A DNA stretch of 64,000 nucleotides from Rhodococcus sp. 4CII (GTDB lineage Bacteria > Actinomycetota > Actinomycetes > Mycobacteriales > Mycobacteriaceae). The stretch lies in NCBI RefSeq assembly GCF_014256275.1, contig NZ_JACCFE010000002.1, positions 7,689,501 to 7,753,500 on the forward strand, in the 5' to 3' direction. The notes under the pieces are model-generated. The model did no database searches. It was given only the letters and a program-made list of their open reading frames with translations, and was not told where the DNA came from. Below, piece after piece: positions 18,128-26,104 of the stretch. Positions within the stretch are counted from its first letter, which is position 1, and each line of letters begins with the position of its first letter. The translations under genes were made by a program, and so were the position numbers.

Positions 18128-19441
18128 TTACCAGGTTGCGCTGTGTTCGATGGGGATGAATGCCTCTCCCATCACGAACGCGGGTGGCAGAAGGTCCTGC
18201 GCCTGGCCGTTCGTGAGTGGAAAGTAGGCCTGCGCCGTCAAGGGATCGAGTTCGTCGAACTGCTCTTGATCGACAAACGAATTCCACAAGCCGACCGGTC
18301 GTGCGAAGGGAGCCATCATCTCGCGGGTATAGACCAAGACGCCGGCCATGATGCGATCGCGGCGGCTCATACTGGCTATCCGCCGGTACAGCTTCCCGAC
18401 GCCCTGCTGCGAACGTCGCGAAATATCGCGCTGCTGCTCAAGATCGAGGGGGATGAGTTCGCTACTGTCCCAGCGATCCTTGCGGTAGACGGAAAAGTGA
18501 GTTAGCGCGTTCCAATAGTCGGCGTGCTCAGCGGTGAACGTTGTACCGATATCGTTGATGTTGAACTCCGGGGCGGAACCGTCGAAGATCATTGCCTGCG
18601 TTACGCAGTAAGGGAGACCGCCCGCGGCGTCGTCCATCCACGGGTACAGCGGTTCGAGAAGAAAGTGATCTCGGACCAGCATCACGTCGCCGTTGGGTAG
18701 CTCGTACGGTCCGCTCGTGTTGGTCGCCGACCGCGTGTCGAACATGAGCAGGAACCCGAAGACCTCGGTCGACGCGTTGAACTTGCGGCAGAACTGTCGG
18801 TGTTCGTCGTCGGCTACAGGTTGGCGCTCGTCGAAGAATCGATCGATCCACTTCTGGTCGAGAACTCGGGGTTTGTAGTTTCGGCCGGAGATGAAGCCAC
18901 GACCCGGCCCGTACACACCGTGCTGGATACGCCGCTGAAACTGAATTGCGGTGTTGAGCTCATGGAGACGATCGTGTGGTTGCTGAAGACCAAGGGAAGT
19001 GAGCAGGCCGCGCCCCATCAGTGTGCAGATGTTGACCCATGCGCGGGTGTTGTTCAGTTTGTCGGCCGGCTGCGACGCATGCGACCGCGCGAGTTCGACC
19101 AATCCTTCCGCACCGCCGGCGGCCTCGGTGATCCTGTCGTACAGGTGCGGGAACTTCAACCACTGCTGGACGAAGGCGACCGTCTCGTACTCCTGTTGCG
19201 GTATCAAACCGGACTCGCCCTCCGTCGACCTCCGAGCAAGCAGGTCCCACAGGTTCCAGCCTGAATAAGCAAGGTAGTCGTCGATCTCTTCGACGGACAG
19301 TCGGTTGGGGCGCACATTGTGGTCGGTGGTGTCGACGATGCTGGTCTTCAGGGTCGCCGCGATACTTCTGTCTCCAGCACTGCCCAGCGGGTGGATGCCC
19401 CTGTAACGCTGCAGCATTGCCTCGAAGTCGATATCTGTCAC
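18128..19441 (-). CDS. Conserved protein of unknown function (~437 aa)
   Basis: I prefer GTG 19441 (starting VTDIDF), with GGAG eight bases upstream; the open frame begins at 19465. I do not recognise the family. The protein is soluble, without signal peptide or membrane segment, and rich in aromatic and acidic residues. Notable segments are YLAYSGWNLWDLLARR (~residue 60), GRGFISGRNYKPRVLDQKW (~185), an ELPNGDVMLVRDHFLLEPLYPWMDD stretch (~240) and a Pro/Leu-rich C-terminus. No nucleotide-binding loop, CxxC cluster or obvious catalytic triad is visible. It is 42 bp upstream of the broken DUF7064-like copy and is probably the first gene of that minus-strand operon, so it likely belongs to the same process. 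Confidence 0.7.
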   Translation of the reverse strand: MTDIDFEAMLQRYRGIHPLGSAGDRSIAATLKTSIVDTTDHNVRPNRLSVEEIDDYLAYSGWNLWDLLARRSTEGESGLIPQQEYETVAFVQQWLKFPHLYDRITEAAGGAEGLVELARSHASQPADKLNNTRAWVNICTLMGRGLLTSLGLQQPHDRLHELNTAIQFQRRIQHGVYGPGRGFISGRNYKPRVLDQKWIDRFFDERQPVADDEHRQFCRKFNASTEVFGFLLMFDTRSATNTSGPYELPNGDVMLVRDHFLLEPLYPWMDDAAGGLPYCVTQAMIFDGSAPEFNINDIGTTFTAEHADYWNALTHFSVYRKDRWDSSELIPLDLEQQRDISRRSQQGVGKLYRRIASMSRRDRIMAGVLVYTREMMAPFARPVGLWNSFVDQEQFDELDPLTAQAYFPLTNGQAQDLLPPAFVMGEAFIPIEHSATW

Positions 19442-19465
19442 GTCCCGCTCCGTTCTGTTCTGCAA

Positions 19466-19788
19466 GCAACCGCAACTGACAATGCGCGGTGCGACTGCCT
19501 GTTGTCGATGGGCACATGCAACCAGGTGACGAAAGGTCGATGATCAATGCTGGATGTCGGCCGATGGAAGTATCTACATTCGTCCCCGATGGAACGTGGC
19601 GTCGAACGCACTAAAGCGCAGATATGCTGTGAGGTAGGACACACTTTTCGGTAGATTTCTCCACAGCTGAATCCGCGGCACGTTGCCTTACGAAGGTCAC
19701 GGACGGAACAGTTCATCGCAGCTTCGGCCTCCGAAACGAGTCCGTGGCTTCTACACGCTCTACCAACTGTGAGGATGTGATTGGAGAC
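19466..19788. other. Divergent promoter region, no gene recognised
   Basis: About 320 bases between the unknown minus-strand gene and the plus-strand APH kinase. It should hold both promoters. No clear palindrome or small gene stood out. Confidence 0.45.
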
Positions 19789-20958
19789 ATGGATCCCTTG
19801 ACCAGTTCACTCTCCTTAGGGACGAGCAACGATCTCGAACCTTCCATCGCGGCGATGCTCGATCGCAAGCGGCATAACGTCGAACGCAACGGGGATTACT
19901 CACCGCTGGGGACCGATGCGGTCCGTTGCGGGCTCGAACGCTTCCTCGATCGCGAGGCGATCTCGGCGCGTGTGTGCTGTGTCGAACCGATGGGAGGTGG
20001 GGCATCGAACGAGCAGTATTCCGTGGAGCTCGCCCATACCGACGGACGATCCGAACGACTTGTCCTCCGCATCGACGCGATCCAGGGGGTGATGGAATCG
20101 GACCGGCAACGAGAATTCGATGTCCTACATTTTCTCGAACCGCGCTTCCCGGTTCCGACACCGCGGTGGGTTGAATCCACCGGAGAAGTACTGGGACGGC
20201 CCTTCCTGGCGACGTCTTTCGTGGAGGGGGTAGCAGCGCCGACAAAGGGCTCACAGGAGAGCGTCTCGGGTCTGCAAACAGTGCTCGCCGGCGAACAACG
20301 CGAAGCACTTGCTGAACAATTCGTCCACAACTTGGCGGTTCTGCATGACATCCAGTTGTCCTCCGACCAACTCGGTTGTCTCGGAGTTCCCGACGACGAT
20401 CCGCGTCAGGCGGCCCGCTGGCAGGTCAACTGGTGGTCTCGCGTGTGGCGAGACGACTCCATCTCACCTTTCCCACTCGTTGCCGCGATCGAGGTCTGGC
20501 TACGCGACAACCTTCCCCTACAGGAACGTCTGTCCATCGTGCACGGTGACTACCGCACCGGCAACTATCTCTTCGACGAGTCCACCAACAAGGTCACCGC
20601 AGTACTGGACTGGGAGTTGGCGCATGTCGGAGATCCGCACGAGGATCTGGCATGGGGGATCCAGCGGCTGTACAGCACGGTCGCCGAGGATGGGCAGCGT
20701 CTCGTCACGGGGCTGATGCCACGTGAGCGCCTGCTGACACGCTACGAAGAGCTTTCCGGACATTGCGTCGACCCAGTAACACTGCACTTCTACGAAGTAC
20801 TCTGCGCATTCAAGAGCCTCGTCGCGACCCTTGCGTCTTCGCTGAAGGCTGCCCGCGACCGGCAAAGTCACCACGACGTCTTGCTCACTTGGCTAGCGAC
20901 GTGCGGATACCTCTTCGCTGCCGACATCATCGACATGATCGAGAAAGGCCCACGATGA
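19789..20958 (+). CDS. APH-family phosphotransferase (ACAD10/11-kinase type), copy B
   Basis: 389 residues from ATG 19789, with TTGGAGAC just upstream; an earlier TTG/ATG extension to 19744 lacks a site. It shows the family N-lobe (GGGASNEQYSVELAH, then LVLRID), the catalytic loop IVHGDYRTGNYLFDE and the metal-binding segment AVLDWELAHVGDPHEDLAW. It is a paralogue of the 1292-2491 kinase. It is followed by the ~176-residue helical partner with an ATGA stop/start overlap, repeating the kinase-partner arrangement of copy A. Phosphorylation of a hydroxylated or acyl substrate is the family-level expectation; the substrate is unknown. Confidence 0.85.
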   Translation: MDPLTSSLSLGTSNDLEPSIAAMLDRKRHNVERNGDYSPLGTDAVRCGLERFLDREAISARVCCVEPMGGGASNEQYSVELAHTDGRSERLVLRIDAIQGVMESDRQREFDVLHFLEPRFPVPTPRWVESTGEVLGRPFLATSFVEGVAAPTKGSQESVSGLQTVLAGEQREALAEQFVHNLAVLHDIQLSSDQLGCLGVPDDDPRQAARWQVNWWSRVWRDDSISPFPLVAAIEVWLRDNLPLQERLSIVHGDYRTGNYLFDESTNKVTAVLDWELAHVGDPHEDLAWGIQRLYSTVAEDGQRLVTGLMPRERLLTRYEELSGHCVDPVTLHFYEVLCAFKSLVATLASSLKAARDRQSHHDVLLTWLATCGYLFAADIIDMIEKGPR

Positions 20959-21485
20959 ATCCCTCGATACAGCTCAGGATCGATTCGGTGATACGCGCGC
21001 TCGAGGACACTGTCGATCCCGCCGTTGCCGGCGACGAACGAGCTGCTGAACAACTGCAGATGGCGATCGCTCATCTGCGGGTAATTCGTGAACAGCTCGA
21101 CATAGCAACTAGTTTCGACAGGTACGAGCTAAGGTGCTTTGAGGGTCTGGGGGAAGAACTGATGGCGGCGAGTTCTGGGGGACCTTCCGTCGTCGAGGCC
21201 ACCAGGACGCTCAGAACTATCCTCGCCAGTTCGTACCCACCGCAGGATCCCGCCGCAATACGCGATAGAACGGATCGACTGGGTCGAGCAATCGAGAGAC
21301 TGATCTTCGCTTCCTACGACGACGGAGACGACGCGTTCCAAGTGGCTGCGAGGACTGCGGTGTTGAATTCCGAGCGCGAACGGGTTAATGCGAACCGCTC
21401 ATTCTTCGTCGGGATGGCGTGGGAGAGCGATGTACTCTTAACCGATCTCAACCGCCTTCTGGCGGACCCGACCACGGCTCAATAG
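20955..21485 (+). CDS. Small helical partner protein of APH-type kinase (copy B)
   Basis: 176 residues, starting within the kinase stop (ATGA overlap), so translation is coupled. The composition is helical (Ala, Leu, Arg, Glu, Asp), with no signal peptide, membrane segment or known motif. It resembles copy A at 750-1289 in length, position and residue pattern, including an ARDRVDL/IREQLDI-like helix near residue 45 and repeated LGxxL segments. It probably forms a complex with the kinase. Its 3' end overlaps the convergent PucR gene by 48 bp. Confidence 0.7.
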   Translation: MNPSIQLRIDSVIRALEDTVDPAVAGDERAAEQLQMAIAHLRVIREQLDIATSFDRYELRCFEGLGEELMAASSGGPSVVEATRTLRTILASSYPPQDPAAIRDRTDRLGRAIERLIFASYDDGDDAFQVAARTAVLNSERERVNANRSFFVGMAWESDVLLTDLNRLLADPTTAQ

Positions 21486-22793
21486 TCCCCTCGCCCGTGT
21501 GTCCCAGAGGGGATGCGCACGATTGCGCAACGCGATGATCGCGAGTGCGGTGTGCACTGACAGCTGTGCGAACGGATCATTGAGCATGTCCAGGCCTGTC
21601 AGCCGCCGTACTCGCGCCAATCGCTGTCGGACGGTATTCTCGTGCACCGACATCGCTGCTGCCGTCCGGCGAATACTATGTCCCACCCGCGAGAACTGCG
21701 CGAGCGTGTTCATCAGCGTTTCCATATCGCTGTCACCTTGTTCGCTCCACAACGGACCCAGCGTATGCTCGACGTATCGGCGAATCGCGGCGATGTTGCC
21801 GTTGGCGACCAGAATTCGCGCCGGACCAAGGTCTCGAACACTGACGACCCGCGTATGGTCCGCGGTGAAGCGTTCCAGGCATGCCACCACCTCTAACGCT
21901 TCGTCGTAACCCTCCGTGATGGCGTCGACCTCGACTGCACTCGAGACACCGCACTGAACCCCCGAGTCCGGTAAGGCCGAGTTCAATCCCCTACAAACCT
22001 CCTCGATCAGCCGGGAGTCCTCAATTCGTTCCGCCGCACCGAGATCGACGATGAGCACCGGCCCCCGCGGAGTTCGCGCCCCAAAGACCTGGCCGGCGAT
22101 TAACTTGGAAAGGGAAGAGATCAGCGAGTCGATGTCACCGATGCCACGCGACAGTGCTGAATCGTCGATCGCAACGACAATGCAGGTACTGTCAGGAGCG
22201 ATACCAATTCGGCGCGCATCCTCGACAGTGCTTTCGCCGTGCTCGCCACGCCGGAGTAACCGTTCCACAAAACCTTGCGTCAAATCGGCGATCGATCGGT
22301 GCATCGCGTGGTGCAGGGTACAGTGCCGCGCAAGATAGACCGCTCCGCGATCCACGAGAAATTGATCGAGCTTCCTGAAGCTACGGCCGATCTCTCCCAT
22401 GACGAGCCAACCGATGGAGTCATCTGCACTCGACCCCTCCAGGCGTCTGACAAGAAATCGTCGAGCGACCCCATTGGGAGCGGGGGCGATCACGAACCTG
22501 TTGCCCAGTTGTCCAGCCCGAGCGTCGGCGCAGATCGAGGCAATGTCAGGTTGGTCGAGCTCCCTGTCGCCGGACCGGAGCACCACGGGACCCCGCGTGT
22601 CGAATACCCACATGGGCAGATCGCTCGACTCCGCGATGGCTGCGAACATCTCCGGGAACTCACACCCCGATCCCAATCGGTCGGCTAGGCGTAACTCGAT
22701 CTGGTGCTGCCCGAGCAACAGCTCATATCGGTTTGTAAGTTGCTCGTAACTGTCAGGGCGATGTTTTTCAGCGGTGTCGAGTGTCGGATCCAT
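21438..22793 (-). CDS. PucR/CdaR-type transcriptional regulator
   Basis: 451 residues from ATG 22793, with GAGAGG ten bases upstream; ATG 22811 is possible. The C-terminus has the PucR helix-turn-helix: FSRVGHSIRRTAAAMSVHENTVRQRLARVRRLTG, followed by a short tail. The middle holds a GGDEF-like CdaR region (CIVVAIDDSALSRGIGDIDSLI and GVQCGVSSAVEVDAI). The N-terminal ~150 residues form an undefined sensor region. PucR proteins usually activate neighbouring catabolic genes in response to a metabolite. It lies convergent to the APH-partner cassette and upstream of the tyrosine phosphatase/ferredoxin/P450 genes read from further right. Targets are not shown by the sequence. Confidence 0.85.
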   Translation of the reverse strand: MDPTLDTAEKHRPDSYEQLTNRYELLLGQHQIELRLADRLGSGCEFPEMFAAIAESSDLPMWVFDTRGPVVLRSGDRELDQPDIASICADARAGQLGNRFVIAPAPNGVARRFLVRRLEGSSADDSIGWLVMGEIGRSFRKLDQFLVDRGAVYLARHCTLHHAMHRSIADLTQGFVERLLRRGEHGESTVEDARRIGIAPDSTCIVVAIDDSALSRGIGDIDSLISSLSKLIAGQVFGARTPRGPVLIVDLGAAERIEDSRLIEEVCRGLNSALPDSGVQCGVSSAVEVDAITEGYDEALEVVACLERFTADHTRVVSVRDLGPARILVANGNIAAIRRYVEHTLGPLWSEQGDSDMETLMNTLAQFSRVGHSIRRTAAAMSVHENTVRQRLARVRRLTGLDMLNDPFAQLSVHTALAIIALRNRAHPLWDTRARGLLSRGRVRQKAVEIG

Positions 22794-22830
22794 TGATGCA
22801 GCACCTCTCATGAGGCAAGAATCCTAGCGC

Positions 22831-23658
22831 TCATTCAGTCGCGAGTTCGCCGCACTCGGCCTGAAGCAGCTCGGACCTGAGATCCGCAATGACTTTTTCG
22901 TCGAGACGCGCCCGCTCCCTCAGGTAGTTCACAGTGCCACCGTATTCGGTGCCGAGATAAGTCAACAAAGCGGACATGGATTCCGCCGGTGACTCGAACA
23001 AGACTCGCGCCACCTCCGGGTCCCGATCGGCCTGGATGAACAGGTGAGCGTAGGTGTTGATGCGATTTGGGCGTAACACGCCGGTCATTGCGAAGTCGGA
23101 AACAACCTGATCGTCGGGAACTCCGAGCGCGGAGAGGACTAACGCGATGAGGATTCCGGTCCGGTCCTTCCCGGCGGCGCAGTGCACCAAGACGGGTAAT
23201 CGATTGCGATCAGCCAGCACTCGGATTGCCTGCCCGAGCTGCTCGCCACGCCTCTCGACAAGTCCGATGTAGAACCGCGTCATGTCTTCGATGCCGAAGG
23301 AGTGCATTTCGCCGGACAGAAGCATGCGCACGTAGTTCGTGTCGGCGCCTTCGCCGCCTTCTGCAATGGGAATCTCGACCAGATCGGCGTCGCAGACCGT
23401 CGCCCATGCAGTCGGCGCACGAAACATCTCGTTCGAGGCGCGCAGATCGATGACGGTCCGCAGGTTCAGTTGTCTGTACTGTTCGTCGGCGGAGCGGTCG
23501 TAAATCGCATAAGACGCGCTGCCGCCGGGCATGACCAGTGCTTCTCCTCGCAGGACCCGGCGGCGACCGACGATTTCTCCGTGTCGGGTTATGTAACCAC
23601 CGATGTCGCGCAGGTTTGACGTCCCTGGAATCGGGATGCGCCTCTCGGTGTCGATCAT
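22831..23658 (-). CDS. Tyrosine-phosphatase-like protein (MptpB/LipA type)
   Basis: 275 residues with the loop VHCAAGKDRTGIL: nucleophile Cys160 and Arg166 fit the HCxxGKxRTG signature of the bacterial Y_phosphatase3 family. The N-terminus (TSNLRDIGGYITRHG) and DLRASNE segment are also typical. These phosphatases act on phosphotyrosine, phosphoinositides or other phosphoesters. No signal peptide is seen. It lies 155 bp downstream of the ferredoxin gene on the same strand and may be read with the P450 unit. In this island a phosphorylated small molecule could be its substrate, which is speculation. Confidence 0.85.
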   Translation of the reverse strand: MIDTERRIPIPGTSNLRDIGGYITRHGEIVGRRRVLRGEALVMPGGSASYAIYDRSADEQYRQLNLRTVIDLRASNEMFRAPTAWATVCDADLVEIPIAEGGEGADTNYVRMLLSGEMHSFGIEDMTRFYIGLVERRGEQLGQAIRVLADRNRLPVLVHCAAGKDRTGILIALVLSALGVPDDQVVSDFAMTGVLRPNRINTYAHLFIQADRDPEVARVLFESPAESMSALLTYLGTEYGGTVNYLRERARLDEKVIADLRSELLQAECGELATE

Positions 23659-23813
23659 TGGGCCGCGGCGACGGCGACATTGTCGCCGGGCGGTTTGTCC
23701 GGCTGCACAGCTTGACTCATTGCAATCTCCAGCTCGATGGGCCTACATAGTTCATTCTCGACGTGCCGGCCGACGACTGTACGGCGAGACAACAGGTCGT
23801 CGGCCGTCTGTGT

Positions 23814-24005
23814 TCAGTCCTCGATCTCGAGCGCCCTGACCGGGCATCGCCGGACGGCTTGTTCCACTTCCTTGCGGTGGCCTTCCTCGGGCGTCTCGTC
23901 GAGGACTGTCAATTCACCGTCATCGTTAATAGTGAAGACTTCGGGTGCTGCATATTCGCACTGACCGTGGCCCTCACACAGATCCCAGTCCACGTGGATT
24001 TTCAT
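23814..24005 (-). CDS. [3Fe-4S] ferredoxin of P450 type
   Basis: 63 residues, MKIHVDWDLCEGHGQC onward. Cys10 and Cys16 with the C-terminal CP (RRCPVRAL) give the three-Cys pattern of the small one-cluster ferredoxins that donate electrons to actinobacterial P450s; the position between the first two Cys is His rather than Cys, consistent with a 3Fe-4S cluster. Its start overlaps the P450 stop (24002-24005), so the two are translationally coupled. The likely reductase is encoded at 27738. Confidence 0.92.
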   Translation of the reverse strand: MKIHVDWDLCEGHGQCEYAAPEVFTINDDGELTVLDETPEEGHRKEVEQAVRRCPVRALEIED

Positions 24006-25207
24006 CGACTCTCTCCCTTCTCCACTCGCACGTTGAGCCGTTTGAATGCATTGAACTGATTGGTGTGCAACCGATCCGGTTCGCTCAGCGGTCGGATCCG
24101 CAATCCTCGATCCAGGACCTGTGAAAGGAAGGCTGTTGCTTCCGCGCGTGCCAGGTGAGAGCCCATGCAAGCATGAATACCCCAGCCGAAGCCGACATGC
24201 TCGTTGTCTTCACGATCGATCCTGACCATGTCCGGATCGCTGAACATCGCCGGATCACGGTTTGCCGCTTGAAACCAGCACACGACCTTGTCGCCCGCTC
24301 GGATCGTGTTTCCGTCCCATTCGACATCCTTGGTCGCCGTGCGGCGCATCGCACGGATGGGAGTGATGTAGCGGAGCATCTCCTCGATCGCCGGCTTCAA
24401 GAGGGTGCGGTCGGCCGCAAGTTTCTCCCATTGATCGGGGAACTCGTCGAAAGCGAGGACGGTACCGGTGAGTAGATTCCGGGTTGTCTCGTTGCCTGCC
24501 CCGACGAGCACGAAGTAGTACGCCGCGAGATCGTCCCACGGCAGCGGCTCCCCGTCGAGTTCGGAGTGGACCAACTTCGAGACGATGTCGTTTCGGGGGT
24601 CCTTCCGCCGCAACTCGCTCAGCTCACTGAAGTACGCGAACATCTCGGCGCGCGCGCGTTCCTTTTCGTCCGGCCCACGCATGTACTCGGGGTCGTCGGA
24701 GACCACGCGGTTCGTCCAGTCGAGCAACAATGCACAATCTTCGAGGGGCACGCCGAGCACCTGCCCCAGTGCTTGGATTGGCAGCAGTGCCGAGGCCGAA
24801 TGCACGAATTCGACATCGCCGCGGGACTCGATGTCATCGAGGATCGCCGTGACCGAGCGATCGATGACTTCCTGCCAGTCCTTGATGCGGACTGCACGCA
24901 GGTGGGGTGCTACCAGCTTCCGAAGTTTGCCGTGCCGGGGCGGATCGGTGTTGTGTACCGTGCTCGTACCACCCTCGACCTTCCGGCTGAGGATCTGTGT
25001 TCCTTCACCGTTGATGAATGTTTCGGGGTCGGTGACCACACGGATCACATCGTCGTAGCGAGTCACGGACCAGAACCCCGGTCCGCCCTTCTCGTCGTTC
25101 CAGTGCAGTGGTTCATACTCGCGCAGCCGCGCGAGTATGGCGTTCTCGGTGCCGTCGATGAACGGCCTGAGATCCATCAAGTCGATTGACTGTTGTCCGG
25201 TTGTCAT
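24002..25207 (-). CDS. Cytochrome P450
   Basis: 401 residues, normal for soluble bacterial class I P450s. The haem-ligand loop is FGWGIHACMGSHLA with Cys347; the K-helix ExxR is EEMLR (Glu276/Arg279); the I-helix oxygen-activation motif is AGNETT (237-242). The start ATG at 25207 follows GAGCGAGG. No membrane anchor. The I-helix Glu-Thr pair and FINGEGTQ segment are compatible with the alkane/terpene/steroid-hydroxylating groups, but I cannot assign a subfamily. Ferredoxin follows with overlap, and the reductase lies in the divergent ppdK operon 2.5 kb away. It probably hydroxylates the hydrophobic substrate of the island. Confidence 0.92.
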   Translation of the reverse strand: MTTGQQSIDLMDLRPFIDGTENAILARLREYEPLHWNDEKGGPGFWSVTRYDDVIRVVTDPETFINGEGTQILSRKVEGGTSTVHNTDPPRHGKLRKLVAPHLRAVRIKDWQEVIDRSVTAILDDIESRGDVEFVHSASALLPIQALGQVLGVPLEDCALLLDWTNRVVSDDPEYMRGPDEKERARAEMFAYFSELSELRRKDPRNDIVSKLVHSELDGEPLPWDDLAAYYFVLVGAGNETTRNLLTGTVLAFDEFPDQWEKLAADRTLLKPAIEEMLRYITPIRAMRRTATKDVEWDGNTIRAGDKVVCWFQAANRDPAMFSDPDMVRIDREDNEHVGFGWGIHACMGSHLARAEATAFLSQVLDRGLRIRPLSEPDRLHTNQFNAFKRLNVRVEKGESR

Positions 25208-25294
25208 CGCTGCCTCGCTCGGGTGATCGAAAGGTATGGACGTCCGTCCCCGAACGTGAAAATCGGAGTCAGGATCTGTACCGCTTGCGGCATG

Positions 25295-25711
25295 CTAAGC
25301 ATCAGCGTCCGCGAGAAACACGAGGCCGGTCTCGCCCGACGTGTCCAGTCGCACAGTCGTGCCATCCGCAGGAATTGTCTCCCCCCGTGCAGTTTGAATG
25401 CCCTCGGTGAATACGGTGGACATCACGCACGGAATGCCGAACTCGCGCGACAGGATCCCGAGGTGGCTTTCCGGTGCGCCCTGGAGAGTGATCAGGCCCG
25501 CGACGCCTGCCATCAGGGCTGGCGACATGAAGGTCGTGGTGCCCCCGCGCGATATCACCACGGTCGATTCGACGTCCGGGCCTTCGATGAAGTCGAGAAC
25601 TTCCTCGGGTGAGTCGAGGAAGCGGATCTGGCCGCTGGCTCCCGACGTGGACGTAAACGCCTTGACCCCGGCGCCGATCTGCTTGCCGGTCACGGTCTCG
25701 CTTGTGGTCAT
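25295..25711 (-). CDS. Stand-alone phosphohistidine (PEP-utilising mobile) domain protein
   Basis: 138 residues from ATG 25711. The whole protein is the swivelling domain of PEP-utilising enzymes: TTTFMSPALMAGVAGLITLQGAPESHLGILSREFGIPCVMS, with His83 at the position of the phosphorylated histidine, then a typical GETIPADGTTVRLD strand pair. It has no ATP-grasp, acceptor or barrel domain. Unusually, the residue after SH is Leu rather than Ala. It is read away from the PPDK-like gene across a shared 390-bp region containing two TTGGACCA sites. It could carry phosphate between the PPDK-like donor and other partners, as HPr does in the PTS; this is inference. Confidence 0.8.
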   Translation of the reverse strand: MTTSETVTGKQIGAGVKAFTSTSGASGQIRFLDSPEEVLDFIEGPDVESTVVISRGGTTTFMSPALMAGVAGLITLQGAPESHLGILSREFGIPCVMSTVFTEGIQTARGETIPADGTTVRLDTSGETGLVFLADADA

Positions 25712-25746
25712 TCCCGCTCCTCTTGGACCCGCCGGGTCGAAAATTG

Positions 25747-25755
25747 TTGGACCAT
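25747..25755. promoter_or_regulatory. TTGGACCAT, candidate GntR operator
   Basis: One-base variant of the TTGG(A/T)CCAA palindrome, 36 bp upstream of the start of the stand-alone phosphohistidine gene. Confidence 0.45.
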
Positions 25756-26095
25756 TACCGAGAGCATGATTTAGGAATCCCAACCACGTCAACCTTTCTG
25801 GCTCAACTCGCGAGTGTTTTCCCCCGTTCGGGATAAGCGCTGTGTCGTTGCGAGTCTGTGGGGATGGCTGGGAGCGCGGGCGGCGCGTGAAAATGGGTGG
25901 CCGCCACCCGGCGACAAGGGTTCGGTGGCCCGAATTGCCTGTCCACCCAATGGGGGAGAGCAGTGGTACGGGCCCGCGCGCATCGACCGCCCCGCGCGGA
26001 ACAGGTGGGAGGGGTCGCCCTTGGATACCTCGAAAGAGGGAAGTGTGCCTGCAGTCACTCACGGGGCTTCCGACGCAGATCATCACTCGCTAGGT

Positions 26096-26104
26096 TTGGA
26101 CCAA
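26096..26104. promoter_or_regulatory. TTGGACCAA palindrome at the start of the PPDK-like gene
   Basis: Perfect palindrome whose last base is the A of the ATG at 26104. Binding here would block initiation directly. It matches the sites at 12936 and 25747. Confidence 0.5.
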
